Shown one piece after another: positions 41,902-51,400 of a stretch of DNA of 64,000 nucleotides. The DNA lies in NCBI GenBank assembly GCA_934476675.1, contig CAKSOE010000006.1, positions 1 to 64,000 on the forward strand, in the 5' to 3' direction. A model generated the notes under the pieces. It worked only from the letters and a program-made list of their open reading frames with translations. It made no database searches and was not told the DNA's origin. Each line of letters begins with the position of its first letter. Position 1 is the first letter of the stretch. A program made the position numbers and the translations under genes. Origin of the DNA: an uncultured Clostridia bacterium. Lineage in GTDB: Bacteria; Bacillota; Clostridia; UBA1381.

Positions 41902-42327
41902 ATGGCACAAAAGGTTGCAGGTTATATCAAATTACAAATTCCTGCCGGCAAAGCAACTCCGGCGCCCCCGGTTGGCCCTGCATTAGGTCAGCACGGTGTA
42001 AACATTATGCAGTTTACAAAGGAATTTAACGAAAAAACGGCGAAGGATGCAGGACTTATAATCCCTGTTGTTATTACAGTATATGCAGACAGATCCTTCT
42101 CATTCATAACAAAGACACCGCCGGCAGCAGTTCTTATCAAGAAGGCGTGCAACATCAAGAGCGGTTCGGGTGTTCCGAACAAGACTAAGGTTGCTACAAT
42201 TTCAAAGGCTGACGTACAGGCAATCGCAGAGCAGAAAATGCCCGACCTTAACGCAGCTTCACTTGAAGCGGCTATGAGCATGATAGCAGGTACTTGCAGA
42301 AGTATGGGCGTAGTTGTAGAGGACTAA
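41902..42327 (+). CDS. rplK: 50S ribosomal protein L11
   Basis: The 141-aa protein has typical L11 length: the N-terminal domain YIKLQIPAGKATPAPPVGPALGQHGVNIM, the proline-rich linker KTPPAAVLIKKA and the rRNA-binding C-terminal domain ending TCRSMGVVV. ATG at 41902 follows AGGAGGTGG; the GTG at 41893 lies inside the ribosome site. It is first in the rplKA pair, with a possible L1 operator upstream. Confidence 0.97.
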   Translation: MAQKVAGYIKLQIPAGKATPAPPVGPALGQHGVNIMQFTKEFNEKTAKDAGLIIPVVITVYADRSFSFITKTPPAAVLIKKACNIKSGSGVPNKTKVATISKADVQAIAEQKMPDLNAASLEAAMSMIAGTCRSMGVVVED

Positions 42328-42395
42328 TCGGACTGATTTGTTAAGAAAAGGTGGGAGAGAGTATTTCTCGTTTAACCACGAAGGAGGATATTAAT

Positions 42396-43088
42396 ATGTT
42401 TAGAGGAAAAAAATATCAGGAGAGCGCAAAGCTCGTTGATAGATCAAAGCTTTACGATACAGGCGACGCTATGGAGCTTATCGTAAAGACTTCAAAGGCT
42501 AAGTTTGACGAAACAATCGAAGCTCATATCAAACTGGGCGTTGATTCAAGACACGCTGACCAGCAGGTAAGAGGAGCTATCGTACTTCCGCACGGAACAG
42601 GTAAAACAGCAAGAGTGCTTGTTTTCGCAAAAGGCCCCAAGGCTGAAGAAGCTAAGGCAGCAGGCGCGGATTACGTAGGCGATATGGACATGGTTGAAAA
42701 AATCCAGGGCGAAAACTGGTTCGATTTCGACGTTGTTGTTGCAACACCGGATATGATGGGCGTTGTAGGTCGTTTAGGTAAGGTTTTAGGCCCTAAGGGC
42801 TTGATGCCGTCACCGAAGGCTGGTACCGTAACCATGGACGTTACAAAGGCTGTTAACGAAATTAAAGCAGGTAAGATTGAGTACAGACTGGATAAGACAA
42901 ATATTATCCACTGCCCGATAGGCAAAGCATCTTTCGGTAAAGAAAAGCTTACTGAAAACTTCAGTACTCTCATGGAAGCTATCATAAAGGCTAAGCCGTC
43001 AGCTGCAAAGGGTCAGTACCTCAGAAGCGTTGCGGTTGCTTCAACTATGGGCCCCGGAATTAAAATCAACGCAGCTAAATTAGGCTAA
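42396..43088 (+). CDS. rplA: 50S ribosomal protein L1
   Basis: The 230-aa protein is full length, with FDETIEAHIKLGVDSRHADQQVRG, the domain II segment GRLGKVLGPKGLMPSPKAGTV and C-terminal TMGPGIKIN. It binds 23S rRNA and usually represses its own operon. ATG at 42396 follows AAGGAGG at 8 bases; the in-frame extension back to 42351 is not L1-like. Confidence 0.97.
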   Translation: MFRGKKYQESAKLVDRSKLYDTGDAMELIVKTSKAKFDETIEAHIKLGVDSRHADQQVRGAIVLPHGTGKTARVLVFAKGPKAEEAKAAGADYVGDMDMVEKIQGENWFDFDVVVATPDMMGVVGRLGKVLGPKGLMPSPKAGTVTMDVTKAVNEIKAGKIEYRLDKTNIIHCPIGKASFGKEKLTENFSTLMEAIIKAKPSAAKGQYLRSVAVASTMGPGIKINAAKLG

Positions 43089-43111
43089 TTTCAAAATTTT
43101 ATAAAAAACAC

Positions 43112-43140
43112 TTGACACGACGCCGCATTTGTGGTATTAT
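43112..43140 (+). promoter_or_regulatory. Promoter of rplJ-rplL
   Basis: TTGACA (43112-43117) and TATTAT (43135-43140) have a 17-base spacer, immediately ahead of the L10 leader. Confidence 0.88.
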
Positions 43141-43146
43141 GGTTAA

Positions 43147-43254
43147 GTTGAATCCGTAGACAGCAGGCATTGCATACGCATAGAAGTCCGGCCGAGGGTA
43201 TTTAGTTAAGTAAACTATGGCTCTTTGCGTCTACGGCAAAGAGCCTTCTTTTTT
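43147..43254 (+). promoter_or_regulatory. Ribosomal protein L10 leader with attenuator
   Basis: The leader begins with the L10-leader hallmark CCGTAGACAGCAGG (43154-43167), later GTCCGGCCGAGG. CCGTAGAC (43154-43161) is fully complementary to GTCTACGG (43229-43236). That 3' arm is the loop of a terminator whose stem is GGCTCTTTGC (43219-43228) with GCAAAGAGCC (43236-43245), followed by TTCTTTTTT. Known L10 leaders let excess L10-L12 complex reduce expression. Bases 43255-43357 after it contain a small GGAC/GTCC hairpin and the rplJ ribosome site. Confidence 0.88.
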
Positions 43255-43357
43255 CGGTTTATCCGAATACGGACAATGTCCGTGCTTTGAAGGCATATAT
43301 AGGTTTGTTTCCCCTTTGGGAGGGCAGATCAATCATGTATCAGGAGGTGAAACATAT

Positions 43358-43975
43358 ATGCCAAGCGCAAAAGTATTAGAAGCAAAAAAAGCACAGGTTG
43401 CCGAGGTTGTTGAAGTCTTAAAGGCTGCACAGACAGGTATACTTGTCGATTACCGCGGACTGACAGTAGAAGAGGACACCGATCTGAGAAATAAGCTCAG
43501 AGAGGCAGGATGCAAATATTTTGTTATCAAAAACACTCTTTTAAAGTTAGCTACACAGGAAACAGGTCTTGAAGCTCTCGACGAGGTACTTCACGGACCG
43601 ACAGCTATTGCAGTATCAGATTCAGACGCAGTTGCTCCGGCAAAGGTTATGGCTGATTACGCAAAGGGTAATGAGAAGCTCGAAATCAAATCAGGCTTTA
43701 TGGACGGCGCAGTTATGTCGCTCGACGAGGTTAAGAAATTAGCCGCTACACCGAACATGGAAACATTGATTGCAAAGACAATGGGAAGCTTGAATGCTCC
43801 GGCTTCAAATCTTGCTCGTTTACTCGCAACTATCGTGGAAGGCGGTGTTGAAATCGCAGACCTGATAGCAAAGAAGAATGCAGAAGAAGCTCCGGCTGAA
43901 GCTGCGGCAGAGGAAGCTCCGGCAGAGGCTCCTGCGGAAGAAACTCCGGCAGAAGAAGCTCCGGCTGCTGAATAA
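43358..43975 (+). CDS. rplJ: 50S ribosomal protein L10 with long acidic tail
   Basis: The 205-aa protein carries the L10 core (VVEVLKAAQTGILVDYRGLTV; NTLLKLA; GPTAIAV; GSLNAPASNLARLL) and helix alpha-8 that recruits L12 dimers. Beyond about residue 172 it has an Ala/Glu/Pro tail of about 30 residues (repeats of AEEAP and AEAP), longer than in many L10 proteins of 165-175 aa. ATG at 43358 follows AGGAGG; the longer frame upstream runs through the leader and is rejected. It is controlled by the L10 leader. Confidence 0.96.
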   Translation: MPSAKVLEAKKAQVAEVVEVLKAAQTGILVDYRGLTVEEDTDLRNKLREAGCKYFVIKNTLLKLATQETGLEALDEVLHGPTAIAVSDSDAVAPAKVMADYAKGNEKLEIKSGFMDGAVMSLDEVKKLAATPNMETLIAKTMGSLNAPASNLARLLATIVEGGVEIADLIAKKNAEEAPAEAAAEEAPAEAPAEETPAEEAPAAE

Positions 43976-44014
43976 TTTAAAATAGTATATTACAAGATAC
44001 AGGAGGAAAATAAA

Positions 44015-44386
44015 ATGGCAGATTTAAATGCAATTCTTGATTCAATCAAGGAATTAAAATTATTGGAAGTTGCAGAATTAGTAAAGATGATGGAAGAAGA
44101 ATTCGGCGTTAGTGCAGCAGCTCCGGTTATGGTAGCAGGCGCAGCAGGCGGCGAAGGTGCAGCAGCAGAAGAAAAGACAGAATTTGACGTAGTTCTTGCT
44201 GAAGCAGGCGCATCAAAGCTTAATGTAATTAAGGTTGTAAGAGCAATCACGGGCTTAGGTCTGAAAGAAGCTAAGGCATTGGTTGACGAAGCTCCTAAGA
44301 CACTTAAAGAAGCAGTATCTAAGGACGAAGCTGACAAGATGAAGGCTGAACTCGAAGAAGCAGGCGCTAAGGTAGAATTGAAGTAA
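44015..44386 (+). CDS. rplL: 50S ribosomal protein L7/L12
   Basis: The 123-aa protein has the N-terminal dimerisation helices (LNAILDSIKELKLLEVAELVKMMEEEFGV), an Ala/Gly-rich hinge, and the factor-binding C-terminal domain with NVIKVVRAITGLGLKEAKALVDEAP. It follows rplJ by 39 bases with an AGGAGG site. The next gene is yceD rather than rpoB. Confidence 0.98.
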   Translation: MADLNAILDSIKELKLLEVAELVKMMEEEFGVSAAAPVMVAGAAGGEGAAAEEKTEFDVVLAEAGASKLNVIKVVRAITGLGLKEAKALVDEAPKTLKEAVSKDEADKMKAELEEAGAKVELK

Positions 44387-44431
44387 TTTTACTCTGATTT
44401 GTACCATGCCGTACAGTGTGGGGAGATTGTA

Positions 44432-44941
44432 ATGATTATTGATGTTTCATCTATACTTAAAGAGATGGGCGGCAAAATAGGTATATCGGGAGATATATCT
44501 CTTGCCGACACCGATTTTCTCGGTGAGCTTTATCATTTTGATAAGCCGTTTCATATAGAGGGGAGTATTCAGAATAACGGCAAGTCGCTTTATTTAAAGG
44601 CGGTTTGCAGCGGTGTGCTGCATACAAAGTGCGCACGCTGTGCAAAGGATATTGATGTTGACGTTGTTTTTGATGCAGAGGAGGCTCTTGCACAGGACAA
44701 CGGAGTAATATCGGAGGATTCGGACATTATTCTGTTTGACGGAACGGAAATTGATATAGATGATATTGTGCTTAACAGCTTTCTTATGAACATTTCGGGA
44801 AAGTATCTGTGCAGTGAGGACTGTAAGGGTCTTTGCCCGCAGTGCGGAGCCGATCTGAACGAGGGAGACTGCGGATGCAGTCATGATGTCATTGACCCGA
44901 GATGGGCGGCATTGGCTGATCTTATGAAGGATAATAATTAG
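44432..44941 (+). CDS. YceD/DUF177 family protein
   Basis: The 169-aa protein has the YceD-family core: CARCAKDIDVDVVFDAEEAL, then a C-terminal cysteine cluster CSEDCKGLCPQCGADLNEGDC, the usual GLCP-x-CG signature, ending DPRWAALADLM. YceD relatives are linked to 23S rRNA accumulation and are almost always next to rpmF, as here. ATG at 44432 is preceded by GGGGAG. The cysteines may bind zinc. Confidence 0.93.
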   Translation: MIIDVSSILKEMGGKIGISGDISLADTDFLGELYHFDKPFHIEGSIQNNGKSLYLKAVCSGVLHTKCARCAKDIDVDVVFDAEEALAQDNGVISEDSDIILFDGTEIDIDDIVLNSFLMNISGKYLCSEDCKGLCPQCGADLNEGDCGCSHDVIDPRWAALADLMKDNN

Positions 44942-44965
44942 AGTGATTTTATGGAGGTGTAATCA

Positions 44966-45145
44966 ATGGCAGTACCTAAGAATAAAGTATCGAAAGCCAG
45001 AAGAAACAGCAGACGTGCCAACTGGAAGCTTACTGCACCGGGAATGGTGGAGTGCCCACAGTGTCACGAATTTAAAATGCCTCATAAAGTTTGCAAAGCC
45101 TGCGGATATTACGCCGGTAAAGAAATTGTTAAGGCTGAGGATTAA
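44966..45145 (+). CDS. rpmF: 50S ribosomal protein L32
   Basis: The 59-aa protein begins MAVPKNKVSKARRNSRRANW and has two Cys-x-x-Cys pairs (CPQC, CKAC), so it is the zinc-binding form. ATG follows GGAGGTG. It lies 24 bases after yceD; plsX, often next, is absent. Confidence 0.98.
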   Translation: MAVPKNKVSKARRNSRRANWKLTAPGMVECPQCHEFKMPHKVCKACGYYAGKEIVKAED

Positions 45146-45158
45146 TTTTGGCTGATTT

Positions 45159-45215
45159 AAAGGGGTTGACTCAATAGCGTTTTGCGGATTGAGCCAAGCC
45201 CCTTTTGTGTTTTTT
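45159..45215 (+). terminator. Terminator after rpmF
   Basis: A long interrupted stem pairs AAAGGGG and CTCAAT (from 45159) with ATTGAG and CCCCTTT (to about 45205), followed by GTGTTTTTT. It ends the rplJ-rplL-yceD-rpmF region. Confidence 0.85.
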
Positions 45216-45261
45216 ATATATTTAAGACGAAAAATGTCTTTTATGAAAGGACTAAAAATAT

Positions 45262-45963
45262 ATGCTTATAGGAATAATCGGCGCGATGGAGGTCGAAGTG
45301 CAGGCGCTTAAAGACCTTATGGATAACGCAGAACTTAAAGAGATAAGCTCGGTTGTGTTTTACCGCGGAAAAATCAACGGTATTGATACCGTTGTGGCGG
45401 TTGCCGGAGTGGGAAAGGTTAATGCCGCGGTGTGTGCGCAGACGATGATTTTGGAATATTCGCCGGATTATATTATAAATACCGGAGTTGCCGGCGGTTT
45501 GTCGGAGGATATGAAAATAGGCGACGCAGCGGTTGCCGATAAGGTTGCGGAGCATGATATGGATACGTCGCCTTTGGGAGACGAGCTTGGCTTTATAACC
45601 GGAATAAACAAGGTGTATATGCAGTGCGACGAGTATATATCGGGATTGATGTATGACGCGGCAAAAAGCGTTGACGGAATAAATGCAGTGCGCGGAACGA
45701 TAGCCTCGGGCGATCAGTTTATTGCGTCGGAGGAGCAGCGCCGGTTTATAAAGAAGAATTTCAACGCGGTTGCGGCTGAAATGGAGGGTGCGGCTATCGG
45801 ACACGTGTGTACAATGAATAATGTGAAATTCGGAGTACTCCGCGCGATTTCTGACGGAGCAAACAGCGACAGCACGATTGATTTTCCGACCTTTACAAAA
45901 ATGGCTGTAAAGAATACGGTTGAGATAATTGTAAAAATGCTTGATAAGCTTGCCGAAGCATAA
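45262..45963 (+). CDS. mtnN: 5'-methylthioadenosine/S-adenosylhomocysteine nucleosidase
   Basis: The 233-aa protein hydrolyses MTA and SAH in methionine salvage and the activated methyl cycle. It shows IGIIGAMEVEV with the catalytic-site E12, NTGVAGGL, the substrate motif AAEMEGAAIGHV, and the catalytic aspartate in RAISDGAN. Length is normal for the Pfs family. ATG follows AAAGGA. It is followed after about 30 bases by the metallo-hydrolase gene. Confidence 0.96.
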   Translation: MLIGIIGAMEVEVQALKDLMDNAELKEISSVVFYRGKINGIDTVVAVAGVGKVNAAVCAQTMILEYSPDYIINTGVAGGLSEDMKIGDAAVADKVAEHDMDTSPLGDELGFITGINKVYMQCDEYISGLMYDAAKSVDGINAVRGTIASGDQFIASEEQRRFIKKNFNAVAAEMEGAAIGHVCTMNNVKFGVLRAISDGANSDSTIDFPTFTKMAVKNTVEIIVKMLDKLAEA

Positions 45964-45995
45964 ACGGCATTAACAGGAAAGGAATGACTTTTACA

Positions 45996-46673
45996 ATGAA
46001 AATAACATGGTTGGGTCAGGCAGGACTGCTTATGGAAACAAGCGGACTGAAAATAATAATAGACCCGTATTTATCAAACAGTGTGGTTAAGATAAATCCG
46101 AAAAATTACAGACGTCAGCCGGTCGATGAAAGCTTTCTGAAAATCGAGCCGGACGTTGTGGTCTGTACGCATAACCACCTTGACCACGTAGACCCCGAAA
46201 CACTGAAATTCTATCTTGCCGATACGGAACGCAGTGTAGTTGTGCTTGCACCGGAGGCGGCGTGGGCAGAAGTGAAAAAGTTCGGCGGCAATCATAATTA
46301 TGTTCAGTTTAACCGCCATAGCTCATGGACAGAGGGTGAAGTTGAGTTTTATTCCGTAAAGGCACAGCACAGCGATATTCACCCGATCGGAGTAATTATT
46401 AAGGCAGAGGGCAAAAAATACTACATAACGGGCGATACTCTCTATAATGATGATATTTTTGAAGATATTCCGAATGACATTGACGTAATGTTTGTGCCGA
46501 TAAACGGAGTAGGAAATAATATGAATATGACCGACGCAAAACGTTTTGCCCAAAGAGTCGGCGCAAAAACGGTTGTTCCTGTGCATTGGGGATTGTTTGA
46601 CAACTTGAATCCGAACGATTTCAAATGTGAAAACAAGGTAATACCGCAGATGTATAAAGAAATTAATGTATAA
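45996..46673 (+). CDS. Metallo-beta-lactamase-fold hydrolase (UlaG/UPF0173-like)
   Basis: The 225-aa protein has the metal motif THNHLDHVDPE, then QHSDIHP, the aspartate in ITGDTLYND and the final histidine in PVHWGLFDN. The N terminus ITWLGQAGLLMET and IIDPYLS match UlaG-like or UPF0173 hydrolases. The substrate is not known; a lactonase or phosphodiesterase activity is possible. ATG at 45996 is preferred to the ATG at 45984, which abuts GGAAAGGA. Confidence 0.9.
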   Translation: MKITWLGQAGLLMETSGLKIIIDPYLSNSVVKINPKNYRRQPVDESFLKIEPDVVVCTHNHLDHVDPETLKFYLADTERSVVVLAPEAAWAEVKKFGGNHNYVQFNRHSSWTEGEVEFYSVKAQHSDIHPIGVIIKAEGKKYYITGDTLYNDDIFEDIPNDIDVMFVPINGVGNNMNMTDAKRFAQRVGAKTVVPVHWGLFDNLNPNDFKCENKVIPQMYKEINV

Positions 46674-46674
46674 G

Positions 46675-46718
46675 CGCTCCCCAAGCCGGACAAAAAATGT
46701 CTGACTTGGGGCGTTTTT
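46675..46718. terminator. Terminator between the hydrolase and MATE remnant
   Basis: CGCTCCCCAAG with GACA (46675-46691) pairs with TGTC and CTTGGGGCG (to 46713), followed by five T on the plus strand. It touches the stop of the convergent MATE remnant. Confidence 0.85.
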
Positions 46719-47253
46719 ATATACCGGGATTTTTCTGTGCCGACTGCATTTTAATCGGCTGCCACTTCTTGCTTATATAAACCAAAACAGCAAAAATACA
46801 TTCAATTATCCATGACGCAATCCAGCCTATAAACAGTCCGTATATGCCAAGCTTTAAAATGCAGATAATGCTAACTGCAATTCTGACCGCAGCGCCCAAT
46901 GCCGTGCTTGCAACAAGGAAGTTAAGTGCATTTGCTCCTCTGAAAAGCGAATGGAACAAATTGTTTACAAGATTAAACAGTATAAACGGCAGACATAGCT
47001 TTGAAAATGCCGCCACATAGCCGAATGCCTTGCCGGTATCGCCGGACGGGAAGAACAGCGACGTAACGGAGTCGGTGAAAAATACGCACGTGAGCAAAGC
47101 GGGGGAAACAAATACAATTCCCTGTATAAGCGCCGTTCTTACGGCTTTCGGAATACTGCGGTATTTTTCGGAACCCATACATTGTGCGGTGTAATTGCTC
47201 AAAACCTTAGACGAATTTTGATTATATGCACCGAACGATGGCGAAAAATTCAA
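46717..47253 (-). pseudogene. Truncated MATE efflux pump (C-terminal part)
   Basis: About 178 codons remain of a transporter normally near 450 residues. The remaining part matches the second half of MATE proteins: an AYNQ...NYTAQCMGSEKYRSI segment, the family site where the cytoplasmic loop follows helix 7, then about five helices and a basic tail. No N-terminal half is found in any frame upstream on the minus strand, and no ribosome site fits the first possible start. It appears to be a deletion remnant. Confidence 0.75.
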
Positions 47254-47590
47254 AAGAGCAGTTCTTTTTGGTTGACCACGGAAAAAATACGTGCGATGAG
47301 AACAGAATTGAATTTACACTGAACGAAATTTCACATTTTATTTCGGATTTTGATGTGGCGGATGATATAAAAGAAAAATTTCCCGATACGGCATTTATTA
47401 AAGTTTGAAAAAACAGGGGACTGTTAAAAAAGAGTGCAGAACACATAAAACACATCCGACGGTGTATATATACTCCGAAAGGTGTGTTTTATGCGTAGTT
47501 CAAGGGCAAAATGCGGAATTCAACCCAAGTAAGTAAATGGTATAACATTGAAGCGGCATCTGTGTCCTTGAACGGTCTGCGCCTTTTTTA
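47254..47590. other. Gene-poor stretch with inverted repeats
   Basis: No gene is well supported. A 60-codon plus-strand reading (47226-47408) lacks a ribosome site and resembles nothing I know. Structures seen: AACAG-GGGA-CTGTT near 47412, which on the minus strand is followed by T and may end the ECF transcript; perfect 11-bp arms CATAAAACACA (47444-47454) and TGTGTTTTATG (47483-47493); and 8-bp arms GTTCAAGG (47498-47505) and CCTTGAAC (47566-47573). Confidence 0.5.
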
Positions 47591-48103
47591 TTATCTTAAA
47601 TTCAGACTGACTCCTGCCTTGGTAAGAGCAATAAGCAGCAGGTTTGCGGTGATGATACCGACAACATTTTGAATCACATTAGGAATCATTGCCGTAATCG
47701 CAGCAACAAAACCGCTCGTTTCCGAACCGAACACGATTATATCCGCAGCGTAATATCCGACAACCATCCATACTCCCGCGATTATCATAACAATCAGATT
47801 TTTAACGTCAAGTCCCGCCGATACGGCGAATTTACCGACAACAAGTCCCATTACGCCTTTTATAATGAACGTAGGCAGCGCCCATGCGGTATAACCGCTT
47901 AAAATGTCTGCCAGTGCGCTTCCCAGTCCGCCTGCAATTCCTCCGATTAACGGACCGCCCAGTACCGCAGCGGTAAGTACGCCGCAGTCGCCCAGATTCA
48001 GATAGCCGTTGGCGGTGGGTATTCTGACAATAAACGTCATAACACATATTATCGCTGCAAACAGCGCCGTAAACGTTATCTTTCGTACTTTTAAATCTTT
48101 CAT
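47591..48103 (-). CDS. ECF transporter S component
   Basis: The 170-aa membrane protein has five or six hydrophobic helices and the N-terminal pattern KVRKITFTALFAAIICVMTF typical of energy-coupling-factor substrate-binding subunits. NLGDCGVLTAAVLGGPLIGGIAGGLGSALADIL is the most conserved stretch. It would bind a vitamin or related small molecule and share an EcfAAT module encoded elsewhere. ATG follows AGGAGC. The ligand cannot be assigned; no riboswitch was recognised in its leader. Confidence 0.88.
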   Translation of the reverse strand: MKDLKVRKITFTALFAAIICVMTFIVRIPTANGYLNLGDCGVLTAAVLGGPLIGGIAGGLGSALADILSGYTAWALPTFIIKGVMGLVVGKFAVSAGLDVKNLIVMIIAGVWMVVGYYAADIIVFGSETSGFVAAITAMIPNVIQNVVGIITANLLLIALTKAGVSLNLR

Positions 48104-48138
48104 GATTAAATCAGCTCCTTAGTGTTTTTCTTTGAATG

Positions 48139-48147
48139 ATTATAGCA
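48139..48147 (-). promoter_or_regulatory. Extended -10 promoter of the ECF gene
   Basis: The minus strand reads TGCTATAAT about 36 bases before the ECF start; the -35 is poor. It lies back-to-back with the rpoB promoter. Confidence 0.45.
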
Positions 48148-48240
48148 CGCAAAGACGGCATATAAAAGTGTCAAAACGCATTTATTTTGTGGGTGCAAGA
48201 GCGAAAATCGTAAAAAATCAAAAAAAATGCGCTATAGGTA

Positions 48241-48269
48241 TTGACATAGCGCGTAATTTGTGATATTAT
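48241..48269 (+). promoter_or_regulatory. Promoter of rpoB-rpoC with long leader
   Basis: TTGACA (48241-48246) and TATTAT (48264-48269) have a 17-base spacer. The roughly 170-base leader (to 48443) has an ATACAT/ATGTAT pair, a perfect AATGCA/TGCATT hairpin and the GAGGTG ribosome site. No known rpoB leader motif was recognised. Confidence 0.85.
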
Positions 48270-48443
48270 AATAAACTGTATCGTAGGCTTTTTTTGGGAA
48301 AATACATCATATTCATATACTTCATTGTATGTATTATACCATAAAAATATACGAAATGCAAGCGCTGCATTATTAAAAGATTTTTACAATGCGGCGTCGG
48401 GAGCGAAATACACTGATATTATTATGATGAGGTGATTAACTAA

Positions 48444-51400
48444 ATGCTGCATGAGGTCAAAGCAGGAAAAAATGTCAGACTGAGCTATTCCAAGATTAAA
48501 GAACCGCTTGAAATGCCTAATCTGATAGAGGTTCAGAAAAACTCATACAAATGGTTTATCGAAGAAGGATTAAAGGAAGTTTTCCACGATATTTCTCCGA
48601 TAACCGACCACAGCGGAAAGCTTATTCTCGAATTTTTCGATTACAGGCTGGATTACAATTCAAAATATTCCGTTGAGGAATGTAAGGAAAGAGACGCAAA
48701 ATATGCGGCTCCGCTTAAAGTGAGCGTAAGACTTATCAATACCGAAACGGGCGAAATCAAGGAGCAGGAAATCTTTATAGGTGATTTTCCGCTTATGACG
48801 GAGCAGGGAACATTTATTATAAACGGTGCGGAGCGAGTTATAGTCAGCCAGCTGGTGCGTTCGCCGGGAATCTATTATGAATTTCAGCGCGATAAGACGG
48901 GTAAACCGCTTTACAGCTCTACCGTTATACCTTACCGCGGCGCATGGCTCGAATATGAAACCGATTCGAACGATGTATTCTCAATCAGAATAGACAGAAC
49001 GAGAAAACTTCCGGTCACGGTATTTTTGAGAGCAATGGGTCTTCCCACAAATGCAGACATTATAGATATGTTCGGCGATGACGAGAGAATCCGCGCAACA
49101 TTTGAAAAAGACCCGACAACCAATACCGAGGAGGGTCTGCTTGAAATATACAAAAGACTGCGCCCGGGTGAACCGTTAAACGTTGAAAATGCGGAATCAC
49201 TTCTTATGAATATGTTCTTCGACCCCAAGAGATACGATTTGGCAAAGGTCGGAAGATATAAATACAATAAAAAGCTTGCAATTTCGGCAAGAATAAGAAA
49301 TAAGGTTCTTGCAGAACCGGTTGCGGATCCCAGAACGGGTGAGCTGCTTGCAGCTGCCGGCGATACCGTAAGCGCCGAAATGGCAGAAAAAATCGAAAGA
49401 GCCGGTGTAAATGTCGTTTATCTTCTTATAGACGACAGAAAAGTAAAAGTATTTTCAAACGATATGGTATATCTTAGCGAGTATACCGATGTTGAAAACG
49501 AAACCGGCGTTGAGAAGGTATGCCGCAGCGTGCTTATGGAAATTCTGAGCGAGGCGGACGAACAGGGTCTGGGTGAGCTGGAAAAGAAAGACTTTATTAA
49601 AAAGCAGATTGAGCTGAGAATAGATGAGCTCAGCCCCAAGCATATCACAAAAGAGGATATGTTTGCGTCGGTAAATTACTGTATAACGCTTGCAAACGGC
49701 ACGGGTACAATAGACGATATCGACCATTTGGGCAACCGTCGTCTGCGCTGTGTGGGCGAGCTTCTGCAAAATCAGTTCAGAATAGGACTTGCACGTATGG
49801 AAAGAACCGTACGTGAGAGAATGTCCGTTCAGGAACAGGAAATAATCACACCGTCATCACTGATAAATATAAGACCTATAATAGCAACAATAAATGAATT
49901 CTTCGGTTCATCGCAGCTTTCGCAGTTCATGGATCAGCCGAATCCGCTGGCAGAACTGAGACATAAGAGAAGAATTTCAGCGCTTGGCCCGGGCGGTCTT
50001 TCAAGAGAAAGAGCCGGATTTGAAGTGCGCGACGTTCACTATTCGCACTACGGAAGAATGTGTCCGATAGAAACGCCGGAAGGCCCTAACATCGGACTTA
50101 TCACATCATTGGCGACGTTTGCGAGAATTAACGAGTATGGCTTCGTGGAGGCGCCGTACAGACGCGTTGATAAGGAAACGGGCGTTGTTACGGACGAAAT
50201 CATTTACATGACTGCCGATATGGAGGACGAATTTACCGTCGCACAGGCTAACGAGCCGCTTGACGAAAACGGAAAATTCCTGAGCAGACGGGTAAGTGCG
50301 CGTTACAGAGAGGAAATCCTCGAAGTTCCGCCCTCACAGATTGATTATATGGACGTTTCGCCGCGTCAGCTGGTATCGGTTGTTACGGCTTGTATTCCGT
50401 TCCTGGAAAACGACGACGCAAACCGTGCGCTGATGGGTTCAAATATGCAGTGTCAGGCAGTGCCGCTGCTTACAACGGATTCGCCGATTGTAGGTACGGG
50501 AATAGAGCATAAGGTTGCAAAGGACTCCGGTTCGGCAGTGCTTGCAAAGGAGGACGGCGTTGTTATAAAGGTTGCCTCCGATATAATCGAAATCAAGGGC
50601 GAGAGCGGTACAATTCATAAGCATAAGCTTATAAAATTCGTACGTTCAAACCAGAGTACCTGTATAAACCAAAGACCTATCGTGGCAGAGGGCGAAAAGG
50701 TTAAAAAAGGCGATATTATAGCAGACGGTCCGGCTATGGATAACGGCGAGCTTGCTCTCGGAAAGAATATCCTTATCGGATTTATGACCTGGGAAGGTTA
50801 TAACTACGAGGACGCTGTTCTTATCAGCGAGGAGCTTGTTAAAAACGATGTATTTACTTCGATTCATATGGAGGAATATGAATGTGAGGCACGTGATACA
50901 AAACTCGGACCGGAGGAAATTACAAGAGATATACCTAACGTTTCGGAGGACTCATTAAAGGATCTGGACGAACAGGGTATTATAAGAATCGGCGCAGAGG
51001 TACACGCAGGAGATATTCTTGTGGGTAAGGTAACGCCGAAGGGTGAAACAGAGCTTACGGCAGAGGAAAGACTTTTAAGAGCAATCTTCGGCGAAAAGGC
51101 AAGAGAAGTAAGAGACACGTCTCTTAAAGTACCGCACGGCGAACAGGGTATAATCGTAGATGTCAAGAAGTTCACGCGTGAAAACGGAGATGAGCTTTCA
51201 CCGGGTGTAAACGAGGTTGTACGCTGCTACATTGCGCAGAAGCGTAAAATCAGCGTCGGCGACAAGATGGCGGGACGTCACGGTAACAAGGGTGTCGTTT
51301 CGAGAGTGCTTCCGCAGGAGGATATGCCGTTTTTGGAGGATGGTACTTCATTGCAGATTGTGCTTAATCCTCTGGGCGTACCGTCACGTATGAATATAGG

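Noticed and set aside
43217..43357. N-terminal extension of the rplJ frame
   Set aside because: It starts inside the L10-leader terminator; the L10 N terminus and the AGGAGG site support ATG at 43358.
47226..47408. A 60-codon plus-strand reading next to the MATE remnant
   Set aside because: No ribosome site, overlaps the remnant on the other strand, and resembles no family I know; it may be debris of another gene.
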